Counted from the first letter of the stretch, positions 8,660 to 17,615 are shown. The stretch is 64,000 bases of DNA from Szabonella alba (GCF_016765775.1 NZ_JAESVN010000009.1:38430-102429), one strand, 5' to 3'. A program made the numbers and translations. Notes: a model not told the origin generated them from the letters alone.

Positions 8660-9648
8660 CCCGCCCTTTTCTGTTCGCCGCCCTGCTTGCCCTGCCTTGC
8701 CCGGTTCTGGCCCAGACCGACACCCTGATACCGGTCAGCATCGCGCTGGACTGGACCCTGAACACCAACCATATCGGGCTGATCGCAGCTCGCGACCGGG
8801 GGCTTTATACCGAGGCGGGGCTTGAGGTCGATATCCTGCCCTATTCCGACACGAATTCCGCGGCCCTGCTGGCTGCGGGGACGGCCGATTTCGGCTATCT
8901 CACCTCACTTGGGTTCATGACTGCGGCTGCGGGCGGGGCTGATCTGACAGCCCTCTGGGCCACGATGCAGCATGATGCCGGGCGACTGGTCTATAATTCT
9001 GACAATACCTCCATCACACGCCCCGCCGATCTGTCGGGCATGACCTATGCGGGTTTCGGCAGCGCATGGGAGGCGGCGCTGATCGGCACGATGATCGCCA
9101 ATGACGGCGGTGATCCGGTCTGGGATACGGTCACCTTGGGCACTGGCGCCTATGAGGCGCTGGCATCGGGTGCCGTGGATTTCACGCTGGAGGTCGCGAC
9201 ATGGGAAGGCGTGAACGGCGAATTGCTGGGGCGGCGGCAATCCTCCTTCCGCTATGCCGATTACGGCATCCCTGATCAGCAGAACGGCTATATCGCCACA
9301 CGCGGCGCGGTTCTGGCGGAACGCCCTGCGCTGGTGGCCGATTTCATGCGCGCGACCCATGCCGGATATGCATGGGCCGCTGACAATCCCGGGGAAGCCG
9401 CCGACCTTTTGCTGGCCGCAGGGGATTTCCCCAATGCAGCGCTTGTGCATGGCTCCATGCGCGCGATTGTCGAGGGTGGTTATCTGCGTGACGCCGCCCG
9501 GCCGGTGGGGGGGATCGACCCCGACCGCTTTGCCGGGATGGCGCAGTTCCTGTTCGACAGCGGCGTGCTGAAAGACGCGAGCGGCGCGGCACTGGTCTGG
9601 CCGGGCGATGTGTCGGGCTGGTTCGATCAGGGCTGGCGGGCCGAGTGA
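8656..9648 (+). CDS. thiY: NMT1/THI5-like periplasmic substrate-binding protein
   Basis: A 330-residue exported binding protein. Residues 1-19 are a signal peptide (MTRPFLFAALLALPCPVLAQ, cut after VLA). The mature part begins ISIALDW-like (VSIALDWTLNTNHIGLIAARDRGLY), the classic THI5/NMT1 opening, and continues with AALLAAGTADFGYL. ThiY proteins of this fold bind N-formyl-4-amino-5-aminomethyl-2-methylpyrimidine. The ligand is inferred from family and context. A strong hairpin follows the gene. Confidence 0.87.
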   Translation: MTRPFLFAALLALPCPVLAQTDTLIPVSIALDWTLNTNHIGLIAARDRGLYTEAGLEVDILPYSDTNSAALLAAGTADFGYLTSLGFMTAAAGGADLTALWATMQHDAGRLVYNSDNTSITRPADLSGMTYAGFGSAWEAALIGTMIANDGGDPVWDTVTLGTGAYEALASGAVDFTLEVATWEGVNGELLGRRQSSFRYADYGIPDQQNGYIATRGAVLAERPALVADFMRATHAGYAWAADNPGEAADLLLAAGDFPNAALVHGSMRAIVEGGYLRDAARPVGGIDPDRFAGMAQFLFDSGVLKDASGAALVWPGDVSGWFDQGWRAE

Positions 9649-9682
9649 TCCGGCGAGTGTTCCGGCGCGCGGTCTGAAAGAC

Positions 9683-9711
9683 AAAGGCCCCGGCATTCCG
9701 CCGGGGCCTTT
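9683..9711. terminator. Bidirectional terminator between thiY and tmm
   Basis: A perfect 11-bp inverted repeat AAAGGCCCCGG / CCGGGGCCTTT with a 7-base loop. A and T tails on both sides suit termination of both converging transcripts. Confidence 0.8.
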
Positions 9712-9733
9712 CGCGGAATGGTCGCCGCCGCGG

Positions 9734-11077
9734 TCAGTTGCGCAGATAGCTTTCCATCGTGTCCTCCAGCGCATCCTTCCACGGCGTGTGATGCACCGGC
9801 GCCATCGTGCCGGTAATGACCGAGCGATAGGCATTGTCGCGGAAGGTCATAATGTTCTGCTTCTTGTGGTCCTTCCATTCAAAGAAGGCCTCGCAGGCGC
9901 CATCGACATCGAAACTGGGGTAATCCGTCTCGGCGATCAGTTCCTTGACGTAATCGCCCTGATAATGGATCGCGTCATGCGCATCCTCCCCCGCATCCTC
10001 GGCCGCGATCCGGTCGGTCACATCCTTCAGCAGTGCAGCCTTGTCCGACGGAATGGCGATCCGCCCCATGATCGCATCGCGCACCCACCAGGCCTGCGCG
10101 TCGAACATGTTGAAGGTGAACCACTGATCCTGCATGCCAAGATAGAACAGTTTCGGATTATGCACCCAGGCGACGCCCTTATACAGATCCGACGCCGCCA
10201 GACGGTTCGCCGTCTTCAGCCGCAGATCATCCGGCAGGAAGGGGAAATGATGCTTGTATCCGGTGCACAGGATGATCGCATCGACCTTGGCCGAGGATCC
10301 GTCGGCAAAATAAGCTGTGTTCTCGTCCACCCGGTCCAGCCTTGGCACCTCTTTCCAGTTGTCGGGCCAGTTGAACCCCATCGGCGCGGTGCGATGCGCG
10401 ACGATGATCGACTTGGCGCCGTACTTCCAGCACTGGCTGCCGATATCCTCAGCCGAATAGGAGGTGCCGAGGATCAGGAGATCCTTGCCCGCAAATTCCC
10501 GTGCATCGCGGAAATCATGGGCATGCAGGACGCGCCCGTTAAAACGGTCGAAACCGGGATATTCCGGCACATTCGGCACCGAGAAATGACCCGAGGCGAC
10601 GATCACGTTGTCGAAGTCTTCCGAATACATCCGGTCATTGGCCAGATCATGCGCGGTGATGGTGAATTTTCCCGTCTTCGCATCGTAATCCACCATGCGG
10701 ACAGTGGTGGAAAAGCGCACCCAGTCACGCACCCCCGCCTTCTTCACCCGCCCCTCGATATAGTCGAACAGCACTGCGCGCGGCGGGTAAGAGGCGATCT
10801 GCTTGCCGAAATGTTCCTCGAATGAATAATCTGCGAATTCAAGGCCTTCCTTCGGGCCGTTCGACCAAAGATAGCGATACATCGAGCAATGCACCGGCTC
10901 TCCATATTCATCCAGCCCCGTGCGCCATGTATAGTTCCAGAGCCCGCCCCAGTTGGACTGTTTCTCGAAACAGACCACCTCGGGGATCTCCTCCCCCTTG
11001 GCGCGCGCGGACTGGAAGGCGCGCAACTGCGCAAGCCCTGACGGACCCGCTCCGATGACGGCTACTCTTGTGTTCAT
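9734..11077 (-). CDS. tmm: Trimethylamine monooxygenase (flavin-containing)
   Basis: Oxidises trimethylamine to its N-oxide with FAD, NADPH and O2. The 447-residue protein opens [20 protein letters not shown] (FAD GAGPSG at 9-14). It has the FMO signature [16 protein letters not shown] and a second nucleotide motif [18 protein letters not shown] for NADPH. Segments such as [20 protein letters not shown] and [20 protein letters not shown] match remembered marine Tmm sequences. The ATG at 11077 is chosen because GGAGG lies five bases upstream; an in-frame ATG at 11119 lacks one. It lies downstream of gmaS behind a terminator and probably has its own promoter. Confidence 0.93.
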   Translation of the reverse strand: MNTRVAVIGAGPSGLAQLRAFQSARAKGEEIPEVVCFEKQSNWGGLWNYTWRTGLDEYGEPVHCSMYRYLWSNGPKEGLEFADYSFEEHFGKQIASYPPRAVLFDYIEGRVKKAGVRDWVRFSTTVRMVDYDAKTGKFTITAHDLANDRMYSEDFDNVIVASGHFSVPNVPEYPGFDRFNGRVLHAHDFRDAREFAGKDLLILGTSYSAEDIGSQCWKYGAKSIIVAHRTAPMGFNWPDNWKEVPRLDRVDENTAYFADGSSAKVDAIILCTGYKHHFPFLPDDLRLKTANRLAASDLYKGVAWVHNPKLFYLGMQDQWFTFNMFDAQAWWVRDAIMGRIAIPSDKAALLKDVTDRIAAEDAGEDAHDAIHYQGDYVKELIAETDYPSFDVDGACEAFFEWKDHKKQNIMTFRDNAYRSVITGTMAPVHHTPWKDALEDTMESYLRN

Positions 11078-11132
11078 GTCGACCTCCGGCTGTTGTTCTT
11101 CTTGCAATGCCCCCGGCATTGCCCTTGGGCGA

Positions 11133-11162
11133 AGACTAGAAGGATATTTAATCCTGTGTCAA
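11133..11162 (-). promoter_or_regulatory. Probable tmm promoter with internal palindrome
   Basis: On the minus strand TTGACA (11157-11162) is followed after 18 bases by TAGTCT (11133-11138), about 56 bases before the tmm start. The spacer contains the inverted repeat AGGAT-ATTTA-ATCCT (11141-11155), a possible regulator site. Confidence 0.5.
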
Positions 11163-11267
11163 ATCTTCTTCCTGAAGGTAAACAGATTGGCGGCCCTGCT
11201 GCCTCCGGCGCCGCGCACATTGGCCTTGGAAGGCGCAGCAGGCCGCAGAGATCTGACCGGCGCCCAT

Positions 11268-11300
11268 CCGAAAAAGAAGCGCCCCGGATTGCTCCGGGGC
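11268..11300 (-). terminator. Intrinsic terminator after gmaS
   Basis: On the minus strand an 8-bp GC stem (GCCCCGGA/TCCGGGGC, 11281-11300) is followed by GCTTCTTTTTC, a classical hairpin plus T-run. It separates the mgs-gmaS transcript from tmm. Confidence 0.8.
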
Positions 11301-11360
11301 CAGTCAGGGACCGGAGGGGACAGGGCCGTCCCCCCCCGGGAATGCGGGATACCGGGAGTG

Positions 11361-12668
11361 TCAGATATCCAGCGTCGTCTCGGTTTCCCAACGCGAGAAA
11401 TGCGAACAGTAATCCGTCCATTCCTTGTGCTTGAGCTTGAGGAAGGCGGAGGAGAATTCTTCGCCCATCATCGCCTTCAGGGTCTTGTCCTTGTCATAGT
11501 CGCGCAGCGCATCCAGAAGGTTCAGCGGCAGTTTCGGCGCACCCTTCACCTTGTAGCCCTCGGCATACATGTCGATGTCATGCCGCTTGCCCGGATCGGC
11601 CTTGCTGCGCACCCCGTCCAGACCCGCCGCAATGATGACCGCCTGCAACAGATAGGGATTGGCCGCCCCGTCGGGCAGGCGCAGTTCAAACCGTCCCGGC
11701 CCCGGCACGCGCACCATATGGGTGCGGTTGTTGCCGGTCCATGTCACGGTATTGGGTGCCCATGTCGCCCCGCTGGTGGTGCGCGGCGCGTTGATGCGTT
11801 TATAGCTGTTCACCGTCGGATTGGTGATCGCGGCCAGCGCGCTGGCATGTTTCATGATGCCGCCAAGGAAGGTGCGGCCCTGATCCGACAACCCCAGTTC
11901 CTTCGACTTGTCGGCAAAGACGTTCTGCTTGCCGTCAAGGCTCCAGACCGAGATATGGGCATGGCAGCCCGAACCGGTCAGCCCCTTGAAGGGTTTCGGC
12001 ATGAAGGTCGCGCGGAAGCCGTGCTTTTCGGCGACCGACTTGACCATGAACTTGAAAAAGCTGTGCTTGTCGGCGGTGGCCAGCGCGTCGTCATATTTCC
12101 AGTTCATCTCGAACTGGCCGGTCGCGTCCTCATGGTCGTTCTGATAGGCTTCCCAGCCAAGTTCCAGCATGTAATCGCAGATTTCCGAGATCACATCATA
12201 GCGGCGCATGATGGCCTGCTGGTCGTAACAGGGCTTCTCGGCGGTATCGTAGATATCCGAGACGCCGGTGCCTTCGGCATTCAGCAGAAAGAATTCCGGC
12301 TCGACTCCGGTCTTGACGCGCAGACCTTCCTTGGCGGCCTCGCCGACCAGACGTTCCAGCACATTGCGCGGCGCCTGTTCGACGCGCTTTTCCTCCATCG
12401 TGGCGCGGGCCGCGACCCAGGCCACCTCTTTTTTCCAGGGCAACTGAATCACGCTGTCGGGGTCGGGAACGGCCATCAGGTCGGGATGGGCGGGGGTCAG
12501 GTCAAGCCATGTCGCAAAGCCCGCAAATCCGGCGCCTTCCACCGACATGTCGGCAATCGCCTGTGTGGGCACCAGCTTGGCGCGCTGTGAACCGAAAAGA
12601 TCGGTATAGGAAATCATGAAATACCTGACGCCCTTTTCCTTCGCCCATTTGGCAAGGTCTTTCGTCAT
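11361..12668 (-). CDS. gmaS: Gamma-glutamylmethylamide synthetase
   Basis: ATP-dependent joining of methylamine to glutamate, the entry step of the N-methylglutamate pathway. The 435-residue glutamine-synthetase-fold protein begins MTKDLAKWAKEKGVRYFMIS. It has the metal-site motif TGVEPEFFLLNAEG, NDHEDATGQFEMNW, and KPFKGLTGSGCHAHISVW of the catalytic barrel. Identity as GmaS rather than glutamine synthetase rests on these family-like segments and on tight linkage to mgsABC and mgdABCD. It follows mgsC by 91 bases and ends at a strong terminator. Confidence 0.94.
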   Translation of the reverse strand: MTKDLAKWAKEKGVRYFMISYTDLFGSQRAKLVPTQAIADMSVEGAGFAGFATWLDLTPAHPDLMAVPDPDSVIQLPWKKEVAWVAARATMEEKRVEQAPRNVLERLVGEAAKEGLRVKTGVEPEFFLLNAEGTGVSDIYDTAEKPCYDQQAIMRRYDVISEICDYMLELGWEAYQNDHEDATGQFEMNWKYDDALATADKHSFFKFMVKSVAEKHGFRATFMPKPFKGLTGSGCHAHISVWSLDGKQNVFADKSKELGLSDQGRTFLGGIMKHASALAAITNPTVNSYKRINAPRTTSGATWAPNTVTWTGNNRTHMVRVPGPGRFELRLPDGAANPYLLQAVIIAAGLDGVRSKADPGKRHDIDMYAEGYKVKGAPKLPLNLLDALRDYDKDKTLKAMMGEEFSSAFLKLKHKEWTDYCSHFSRWETETTLDI

Positions 12669-12759
12669 CGTGTAACTCCCTGTCGTCTCTTATGGTTTTT
12701 CCGTTGCGCCCGGTTCGCCCGGGCCTGCCATCCGCCCCGGCCCCGGGGTGGGTTTTCCG

Positions 12760-14088
12760 TCAGAACCCTCCGTTCCGTCCCGGGATCCAGCTTGTGCCGG
12801 CCAGCGGCACACCCGCCATGGCCGCCGCCTCGATGGACAGCGAACACAGATCCTCGGGTTCCAGATTGTGCAGATGGTTCTTGCCGCAGGCCCGCGCGAT
12901 GGTCTGCGCTTCCAGCGTCATGACCTTCAGAAAATTGCTCAGCCGCCGCCCGCCCAGAACCGGGTCGAACCGCGCCGACAATTCGGGATCCTGCGTCGTG
13001 ATCCCGGCGGGGTCGCGCCCCTCATGCCAGTCGTCATAGGCACCCGCCGTGGTTCCCAGTTTCTGATATTCCTCTTCCCATTGCGGGTCATTATCCCCCA
13101 GCGCGATCAGCGCCGCCGTGCCGATGGCCACCGCATCGGCCCCCAGTGCCATGGCCTTGGCCACATCGGCGCCCGAACGGATGCCGCCCGAGACGATCAG
13201 TTGCACCTTGCGATGCATGCCCAGATCCTGCAGCGCCTTCACCGCCTGCGGGATACAGGCCAGGATCGGCATGCCGACATGTTCAATGAACACATCCTGC
13301 GTGGCCGCCGTCCCGCCCTGCATGCCGTCCAGCACCACCACATCCGCGCCCGCCTTCACCGCCAGCGCGGTGTCGTAATAGGGCCGCGCGCCGCCGACTT
13401 TCACATAGATCGGTTTTTCCCAATCGGTGATCTCGCGCAATTCAAGGATCTTGATTTCCAGATCATCCGGCCCGGTCCAGTCGGGGTGACGGCAGGCGGA
13501 GCGCTGGTCGATGCCTTTCGGCAGGTTGCGCATATTGGCAACCCGGTCGGAAATCTTCTGCCCCAGCAGCATGCCACCGCCACCCGGCTTGGCCCCCTGC
13601 CCCACCACGATCTCGATCGCATCGCAGCGGCGCAGATCGTCGGGGTTCATCCCGTAGCGGCTGGGAAGATATTGATAAACCAGCGTTCTGGAATGGCCGC
13701 GCTCTTCCTCGGTCATGCCGCCATCGCCGGTGGTGGTCGATGTGCCCGCCGCCGTGGCACCGCGCCCCAGCGCCTCTTTCGCGGGGCCCGACAGCGCGCC
13801 GAAGGACATGCCCGCAATCGTCACCGGAATGTCCAGATGAATCGGTTTTTTGGCAAAACGCGTGCCCAGCCAGACATCGGTGGCGCATTTCTCGCGATAG
13901 CCTTCCAGCGGATAGCGGCTGATCGAGGCGCCGAGGAACAGAAGGTCGTCGAAATGCGGCAGATGGCGCTTGGTGCCGCCGCCACGAATGTCATAGATGC
14001 CGGTCGCTGCGGCGCGACGGATTTCCGCGTTCACCGCAGGGGTGAAGGTGGCCGAGAAACGAGGCGGGGTTTTCGGAAATTCGGTCAT
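12760..14088 (-). CDS. mgsC: N-methylglutamate synthase subunit C (glutamate synthase large-subunit-like)
   Basis: The 442-residue protein is the FMN-binding catalytic barrel of glutamate synthase as a separate subunit. Motifs include PVTIAGMSFGALSGPAKEAL, the glycine-rich GQGAKPGGGGMLLGQKIS, VVLDGMQGGTAATQDVFIEH and the FMN phosphate site LIVSGGIRSGADVAKAMALG. It starts eight bases after the mgsB stop. In NMG-pathway bacteria the MgsABC complex transfers the methylamine group to 2-oxoglutarate, giving N-methylglutamate. Role assigned from family plus linkage. Confidence 0.93.
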   Translation of the reverse strand: MTEFPKTPPRFSATFTPAVNAEIRRAAATGIYDIRGGGTKRHLPHFDDLLFLGASISRYPLEGYREKCATDVWLGTRFAKKPIHLDIPVTIAGMSFGALSGPAKEALGRGATAAGTSTTTGDGGMTEEERGHSRTLVYQYLPSRYGMNPDDLRRCDAIEIVVGQGAKPGGGGMLLGQKISDRVANMRNLPKGIDQRSACRHPDWTGPDDLEIKILELREITDWEKPIYVKVGGARPYYDTALAVKAGADVVVLDGMQGGTAATQDVFIEHVGMPILACIPQAVKALQDLGMHRKVQLIVSGGIRSGADVAKAMALGADAVAIGTAALIALGDNDPQWEEEYQKLGTTAGAYDDWHEGRDPAGITTQDPELSARFDPVLGGRRLSNFLKVMTLEAQTIARACGKNHLHNLEPEDLCSLSIEAAAMAGVPLAGTSWIPGRNGGF

Positions 14089-14096
14089 TCGCTGCC

Positions 14097-14786
14097 TCAG
14101 TAATCCGACGCATTGTCGATGTTGAAATTGTAAAGCTTCCGGGCCGAGCCATAGCGCTTGAACTCTTCGGGCTTTGCCAGCCCGTCGGCCTCACCGCGCT
14201 TCAGAAGATCGGCCAGCAGCGCGATATGTTCGGGCCGCATTTCCTTTTCGACGCAATCGGCCCCCAGAGACGTGACCGATCCGCGCACGAACAGCCGCGC
14301 CTCGTAAAGGCTGTCGCCCAAGGCGTCCCCGGCATCGCCCAGCACCACCAGATTGCCCGATTGCGCCATGAAGGCCGACATATGGCCGATGCTGCCATGA
14401 ACCACGATGTCGATCCCCTTCATCGACACACCGCAGCGCGAACTGGCATTGCCCTTGATGACCAGAAGGCCGCCGCGCCCGGTGGCGCCTGCATATTGGC
14501 TGGCATTCCCGTCGATGATGACCGTGCCCGACATCATGTTTTCAGCAACGCCCGGCCCCGCCGATCCCTTGATGCGGATCGTTGCCTGCTTGTTCATCCC
14601 GGCGCAATAATAGCCGGTTGACCCGCGCACGATGATTTCGACCGGGGCATCCACCCCGGCGGCAATCGCATGGGCGCCCTTGGGGTTGATGACCTCCCAA
14701 TCGGTCATATTGGTCTGACCCTTCAGCGCATGCAGCGCGGAATTGAGCGCCCGCAGGCCCTCTTCGCCCAGATCGAAACTCTGCAT
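14097..14786 (-). CDS. mgsB: N-methylglutamate synthase subunit B (GXGXG-domain)
   Basis: A 229-residue protein made almost entirely of the glutamate-synthase GXGXG beta-helix. Repeats such as IIVRGSTGYYCAGMNKQATI, GAGPGVAENMMSG-like turns and ATGRGGLLVIKGNASSRCG wind along it. The frame stays open further upstream inside mgsA, but ATG 14786 has AAGAGG just before it and begins MQSFDLGEEGLRALN, so the longer form is rejected. It sits four bases after the mgsA stop and eight before mgsC. Confidence 0.93.
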   Translation of the reverse strand: MQSFDLGEEGLRALNSALHALKGQTNMTDWEVINPKGAHAIAAGVDAPVEIIVRGSTGYYCAGMNKQATIRIKGSAGPGVAENMMSGTVIIDGNASQYAGATGRGGLLVIKGNASSRCGVSMKGIDIVVHGSIGHMSAFMAQSGNLVVLGDAGDALGDSLYEARLFVRGSVTSLGADCVEKEMRPEHIALLADLLKRGEADGLAKPEEFKRYGSARKLYNFNIDNASDY

Positions 14787-14790
14787 CCTC

Positions 14791-15687
14791 TTAACGCTCC
14801 CAGAAATAGACAGTGGCGGGTTCCGGTTCCCAGACGCGGGCGGTCTCGATCCCCGGCAGATTGACCAGCGCGCGATATTCGCTGCCGAAGGCAACATATT
14901 CATCGGTCTCGGCCATGACGGCAGGCTTGCAGGCGATGGGATCACGCACCACGCCAAAGCCGTTTTTCGTGCCGACAACGAAGGTATAGAAACCGTCCAG
15001 ATCGTCCAGACCGGATTCCAGTGCCTTGCCAAGGCTTTGCCCCTCATCCAGCTTCTGGCTGACATAGGCGGCGGCAACCTCGGTATCGTTCTGCGTCTCG
15101 AAACTCTTGCCCTTGCGGATCAGTTCGCGGCGCAAACCGTTATGGTTGGAGAGCGAGCCGTTATGAACAAGGCACTGGTCCGACCCGGTGGAAAACGGAT
15201 GCGCCCCCATCGTCGTCACCGCCGATTCCGTGGCCATCCGTGTATGGCCGATGCCATGGGTGCCCTGCATCTTTGCGACGCCGAAACGGGTCGCCACATC
15301 CTTGGGCAGGCCCACTTCCTTGAAGATCTCGATCGTGTCGCCGACGCTCATCACCTTTACATCGGGGCGCAGGGTGCCAAGGGTGGCGCGCAGCGCCGGG
15401 ACGGCAGCCGATGCAACCCCGATCACGGCATGGGTGCTTTTCACCTCAACCGTGACGGGCTGACCCGTCGCCGCTGAAAGGTCGTCCTGCAAGCCGCTGA
15501 AATCCTTGTCGGGATCGGCAGACTGAATGGTGACCTTGGCCCTGCCTTCGGTGCCCCCGCCATAGATCGCGATTCCGGCGCTGTCAGGCCCTCTGTCGGT
15601 CATCGTGACCAGCATATCGGCCAGCATCTCGCCCAGTTTCGGTTCCAGCTTCGGGTCCTTGAGGAACAACCCAACGATGCCGCACAT
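14791..15687 (-). CDS. mgsA: N-methylglutamate synthase subunit A (class II glutamine amidotransferase-like)
   Basis: A 298-residue protein beginning MCGIVGLFLKDPKLEPKLGE. Cys2 is the N-terminal nucleophile of class II amidotransferases, exposed after Met removal. GIGHTRMATESAVTTMGAHP and the VHNGSLSNHNGLRRELI motif complete the glutamine-site signature. In the NMG pathway this subunit accepts gamma-glutamylmethylamide instead of glutamine. First gene of the mgsABC-gmaS transcript; AAGGAGA precedes the ATG. A palindrome overlaps its likely promoter. Confidence 0.94.
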   Translation of the reverse strand: MCGIVGLFLKDPKLEPKLGEMLADMLVTMTDRGPDSAGIAIYGGGTEGRAKVTIQSADPDKDFSGLQDDLSAATGQPVTVEVKSTHAVIGVASAAVPALRATLGTLRPDVKVMSVGDTIEIFKEVGLPKDVATRFGVAKMQGTHGIGHTRMATESAVTTMGAHPFSTGSDQCLVHNGSLSNHNGLRRELIRKGKSFETQNDTEVAAAYVSQKLDEGQSLGKALESGLDDLDGFYTFVVGTKNGFGVVRDPIACKPAVMAETDEYVAFGSEYRALVNLPGIETARVWEPEPATVYFWER

Positions 15688-15712
15688 GGATTCGTCTCCT
15701 TCGACTGACTGG

Positions 15713-15745
15713 AATCACGCTAGCATCGTGATTTTTTATATTCAA
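15713..15745 (-). promoter_or_regulatory. mgsA promoter overlapped by an inverted repeat operator
   Basis: On the minus strand TTGAAT (15740-15745) and TAGCGT (15717-15722) are separated by exactly 17 bases, giving transcription toward mgsA. A perfect inverted repeat AATCACG-ctagcat-CGTGATT (15713-15733) covers the -10 and part of the spacer, where a repressor would block polymerase. The nearby XRE/cupin regulator is a natural candidate, by inference only. Confidence 0.5.
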
Positions 15746-15874
15746 CTGGGAAGAAACTTTTTTCACTTTACAGGAAAACCACTCTCGGACTGCCCGGGCT
15801 GCGGCTTTTTCTTGACAGATTGTCGCAGGCGAAGTTTCACTACAGCAAAAAAGTTTGCCAAGGAGGGAAATTTC

Positions 15875-16003
15875 GTGCCGCTTGCGGTCGATATCCCGCC
15901 CATGCCGGTGCCGCGCCGTTGCGCATTCCAACCCCGACCGGGGCAGAGCCGGAACCGGACCGGAACACCGGCCGTCACGGCATCACCAACAGAGAGGGAA
16001 TGA
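15875..16003 (+). CDS. Possible 42-codon leader ORF upstream of the ammonium transporter
   Basis: AAGGAGG (15860-15866), a near-perfect ribosome site, stands eight bases before GTG at 15875. The frame gives a 42-residue proline- and arginine-rich peptide starting VPLAVDIPPMPVPRRCAF. Its TGA (16001-16003) overlaps an ATG at 16000 that is in frame with amt, forming ATGA. Nothing homologous is recognised. It could be a translated leader coupling to amt, or chance in a GC-rich gap. Confidence 0.3.
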   Translation: MPLAVDIPPMPVPRRCAFQPRPGQSRNRTGTPAVTASPTERE

Positions 16004-16005
16004 GG

Positions 16006-17358
16006 GTGGACACACAACTTGACGCCATCACGACAATCTTCACGGAATTCTATTACTGGGTCACGATCCCGCTGATGTTTCTCATCCATGTGGGATTCTG
16101 CATGTATGAGGTGGGCGCCAGCCGAAGACGCAACCACATGCACACGCTGATGAAGAATTCGATGATCATTCCGCTGGTCACGGTCACCTTCTTCTTCTTC
16201 GGCTGGTGGATCTACTGGGCGCTGCCGAACGGTCCCTTCATCACCGGCGGCATCGAATGGGAGGCGGCAGCTGCAAATGCAGCCAATTCCGTCAATATGG
16301 GCACCAATCTGGACGACCGGATCACAGGTGTGTTCTGGGCGGCCTTCCTGCTGTTTTCATGGACTGCTGCATCAATCGTCTCGGGCGCGGTGATCGAGCG
16401 GATCAATTCGGGGGCCTTCTGGGTTCTGGCCGTCGTCATCGGCTCGGGCGCATGGATCATCGACGCGGCATGGGGCTGGCATCCGCAAGGCTGGATGGTC
16501 CGGATTCTGGGCTATCACGATGCCTATGCGTCGGGTGTGATCCACGCCATCGCAGGCGGCTTTGCCCTGGGCGTTCTTCTGGTGCTGGGGCCAAGGCTGG
16601 GCAAATTCGGCGCCGACGGGTCGATCCGCAACATCCTGCCGCATAACCCCTGGATGGTCGCGGTGGGGCTGTTCATCATCTATACCGGGTTCTGGGGGTT
16701 CTATGTTGCCTGCAACATCCCGCTGATCTCCCCCGAGGGCATCGGCGGCCAGATCACCGGCACGACATGGACCGCGACCACGATCTATCTGACCCCGACG
16801 TCACTCAGCGCAATCACCTTCAATTTCCTGATGTCACTGTCGGGCGGCATGATGGTGGCCTTCATGGTGTCGAAGGGCGATGCGTTCTGGACCTATTCGG
16901 GCGGGCTTGCCGGCATCATCTGCGCCTCGGCGGGCAATGACCTTTATCATCCGATTCAGGCCATGCTGGTCGGCTGCTGCGGGGCCTTTATCGCCTACAA
17001 GATGCATTTCTGGGTCGAGCGCACCTTCAAGATCGACGATGCGGTGGGTGCGGTTGCCGTGCATGGCTATGCCGGTTTCGCCGGTCTCATCATCGCGGGC
17101 TTCCTGCTTTGGGGCCATCCGTCCAGCCCTTATGAAGGCTTTGCAACGATCAACCCGGTTGGGCAATTGCTGGGCGCGATCATCATGTTCGGCGTCTTGG
17201 GTTTTCTGCCCGGCTATCTGGTCGCCAAAGCGCTTCATGCCTTCGGCCTGCTGCGCATCCCGCGCGAGATCGAGATCATGGGCCTCGATTTTCAGGACAT
17301 GACCCTGCAACGCGAAGCCGAGGAAGAAGTCCGCCACGCCAAACATCAACTCGTCTGA
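16006..17358 (+). CDS. amt: Ammonium/methylammonium transporter (Amt family)
   Basis: A 450-residue inner-membrane channel with about eleven hydrophobic segments. The Amt pore residues are present: Asp172 and His180 in HDAYASGVIH and the second pore histidine His353 in AVHGYAGFAG. The sequence diverges from E. coli AmtB around these sites. Between mgs and mgd operons it probably moves ammonium or methylammonium. Start choice: GAGG is eight bases before GTG 16006 but only two before ATG 16000; the ATG is possible if coupled to the preceding small ORF. Confidence 0.9.
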   Translation: MDTQLDAITTIFTEFYYWVTIPLMFLIHVGFCMYEVGASRRRNHMHTLMKNSMIIPLVTVTFFFFGWWIYWALPNGPFITGGIEWEAAAANAANSVNMGTNLDDRITGVFWAAFLLFSWTAASIVSGAVIERINSGAFWVLAVVIGSGAWIIDAAWGWHPQGWMVRILGYHDAYASGVIHAIAGGFALGVLLVLGPRLGKFGADGSIRNILPHNPWMVAVGLFIIYTGFWGFYVACNIPLISPEGIGGQITGTTWTATTIYLTPTSLSAITFNFLMSLSGGMMVAFMVSKGDAFWTYSGGLAGIICASAGNDLYHPIQAMLVGCCGAFIAYKMHFWVERTFKIDDAVGAVAVHGYAGFAGLIIAGFLLWGHPSSPYEGFATINPVGQLLGAIIMFGVLGFLPGYLVAKALHAFGLLRIPREIEIMGLDFQDMTLQREAEEEVRHAKHQLV

Positions 17359-17387
17359 CCGACGCCACAGGCAGAAGGAACATCATC

Positions 17388-17606
17388 ATGTCCACGACAG
17401 GGATCACAACATGGGCCGTCGATCTGGCCGAGGTGGGACCGATCTATCCGTTTCAGGGCACCGAGGGGCTGCTTTGGATCGTCGGTCTCTTGGTCTGGTT
17501 CGGCTGGCATGTCTGGTCGATCCGCTGGGAAAAGGAGTACCAGCGCGACAAGATCGCCCGCTACGGCGATCATGAGACGCTGCGCAGATCGCTGGATATC
17601 CACTGA
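17388..17606 (+). CDS. Small single-span membrane protein paired with the Amt transporter
   Basis: A 72-residue protein: a short N-terminal region with VGPIYPFQGTEG, one hydrophobic span (LLWIVGLLVWFGWHVW, about 28-43), then a charged tail RWEKEYQRDKIARYGDHETL. No known domain is recognised. It starts 29 bases after amt with AGAAGGA upstream and ends before a strong hairpin, so it is cotranscribed with amt. It may be an accessory or regulatory subunit of the transporter; that is inference from position alone. Confidence 0.75.
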   Translation: MSTTGITTWAVDLAEVGPIYPFQGTEGLLWIVGLLVWFGWHVWSIRWEKEYQRDKIARYGDHETLRRSLDIH

Positions 17607-17615
17607 AACCTTGCG

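Noticed and set aside
15820..16005. 62-residue N-terminal extension of Amt
   Set aside because: The in-frame extension has no Amt-like sequence and no ribosome site at its first codon. The transporter begins at GTG 16006 or ATG 16000.
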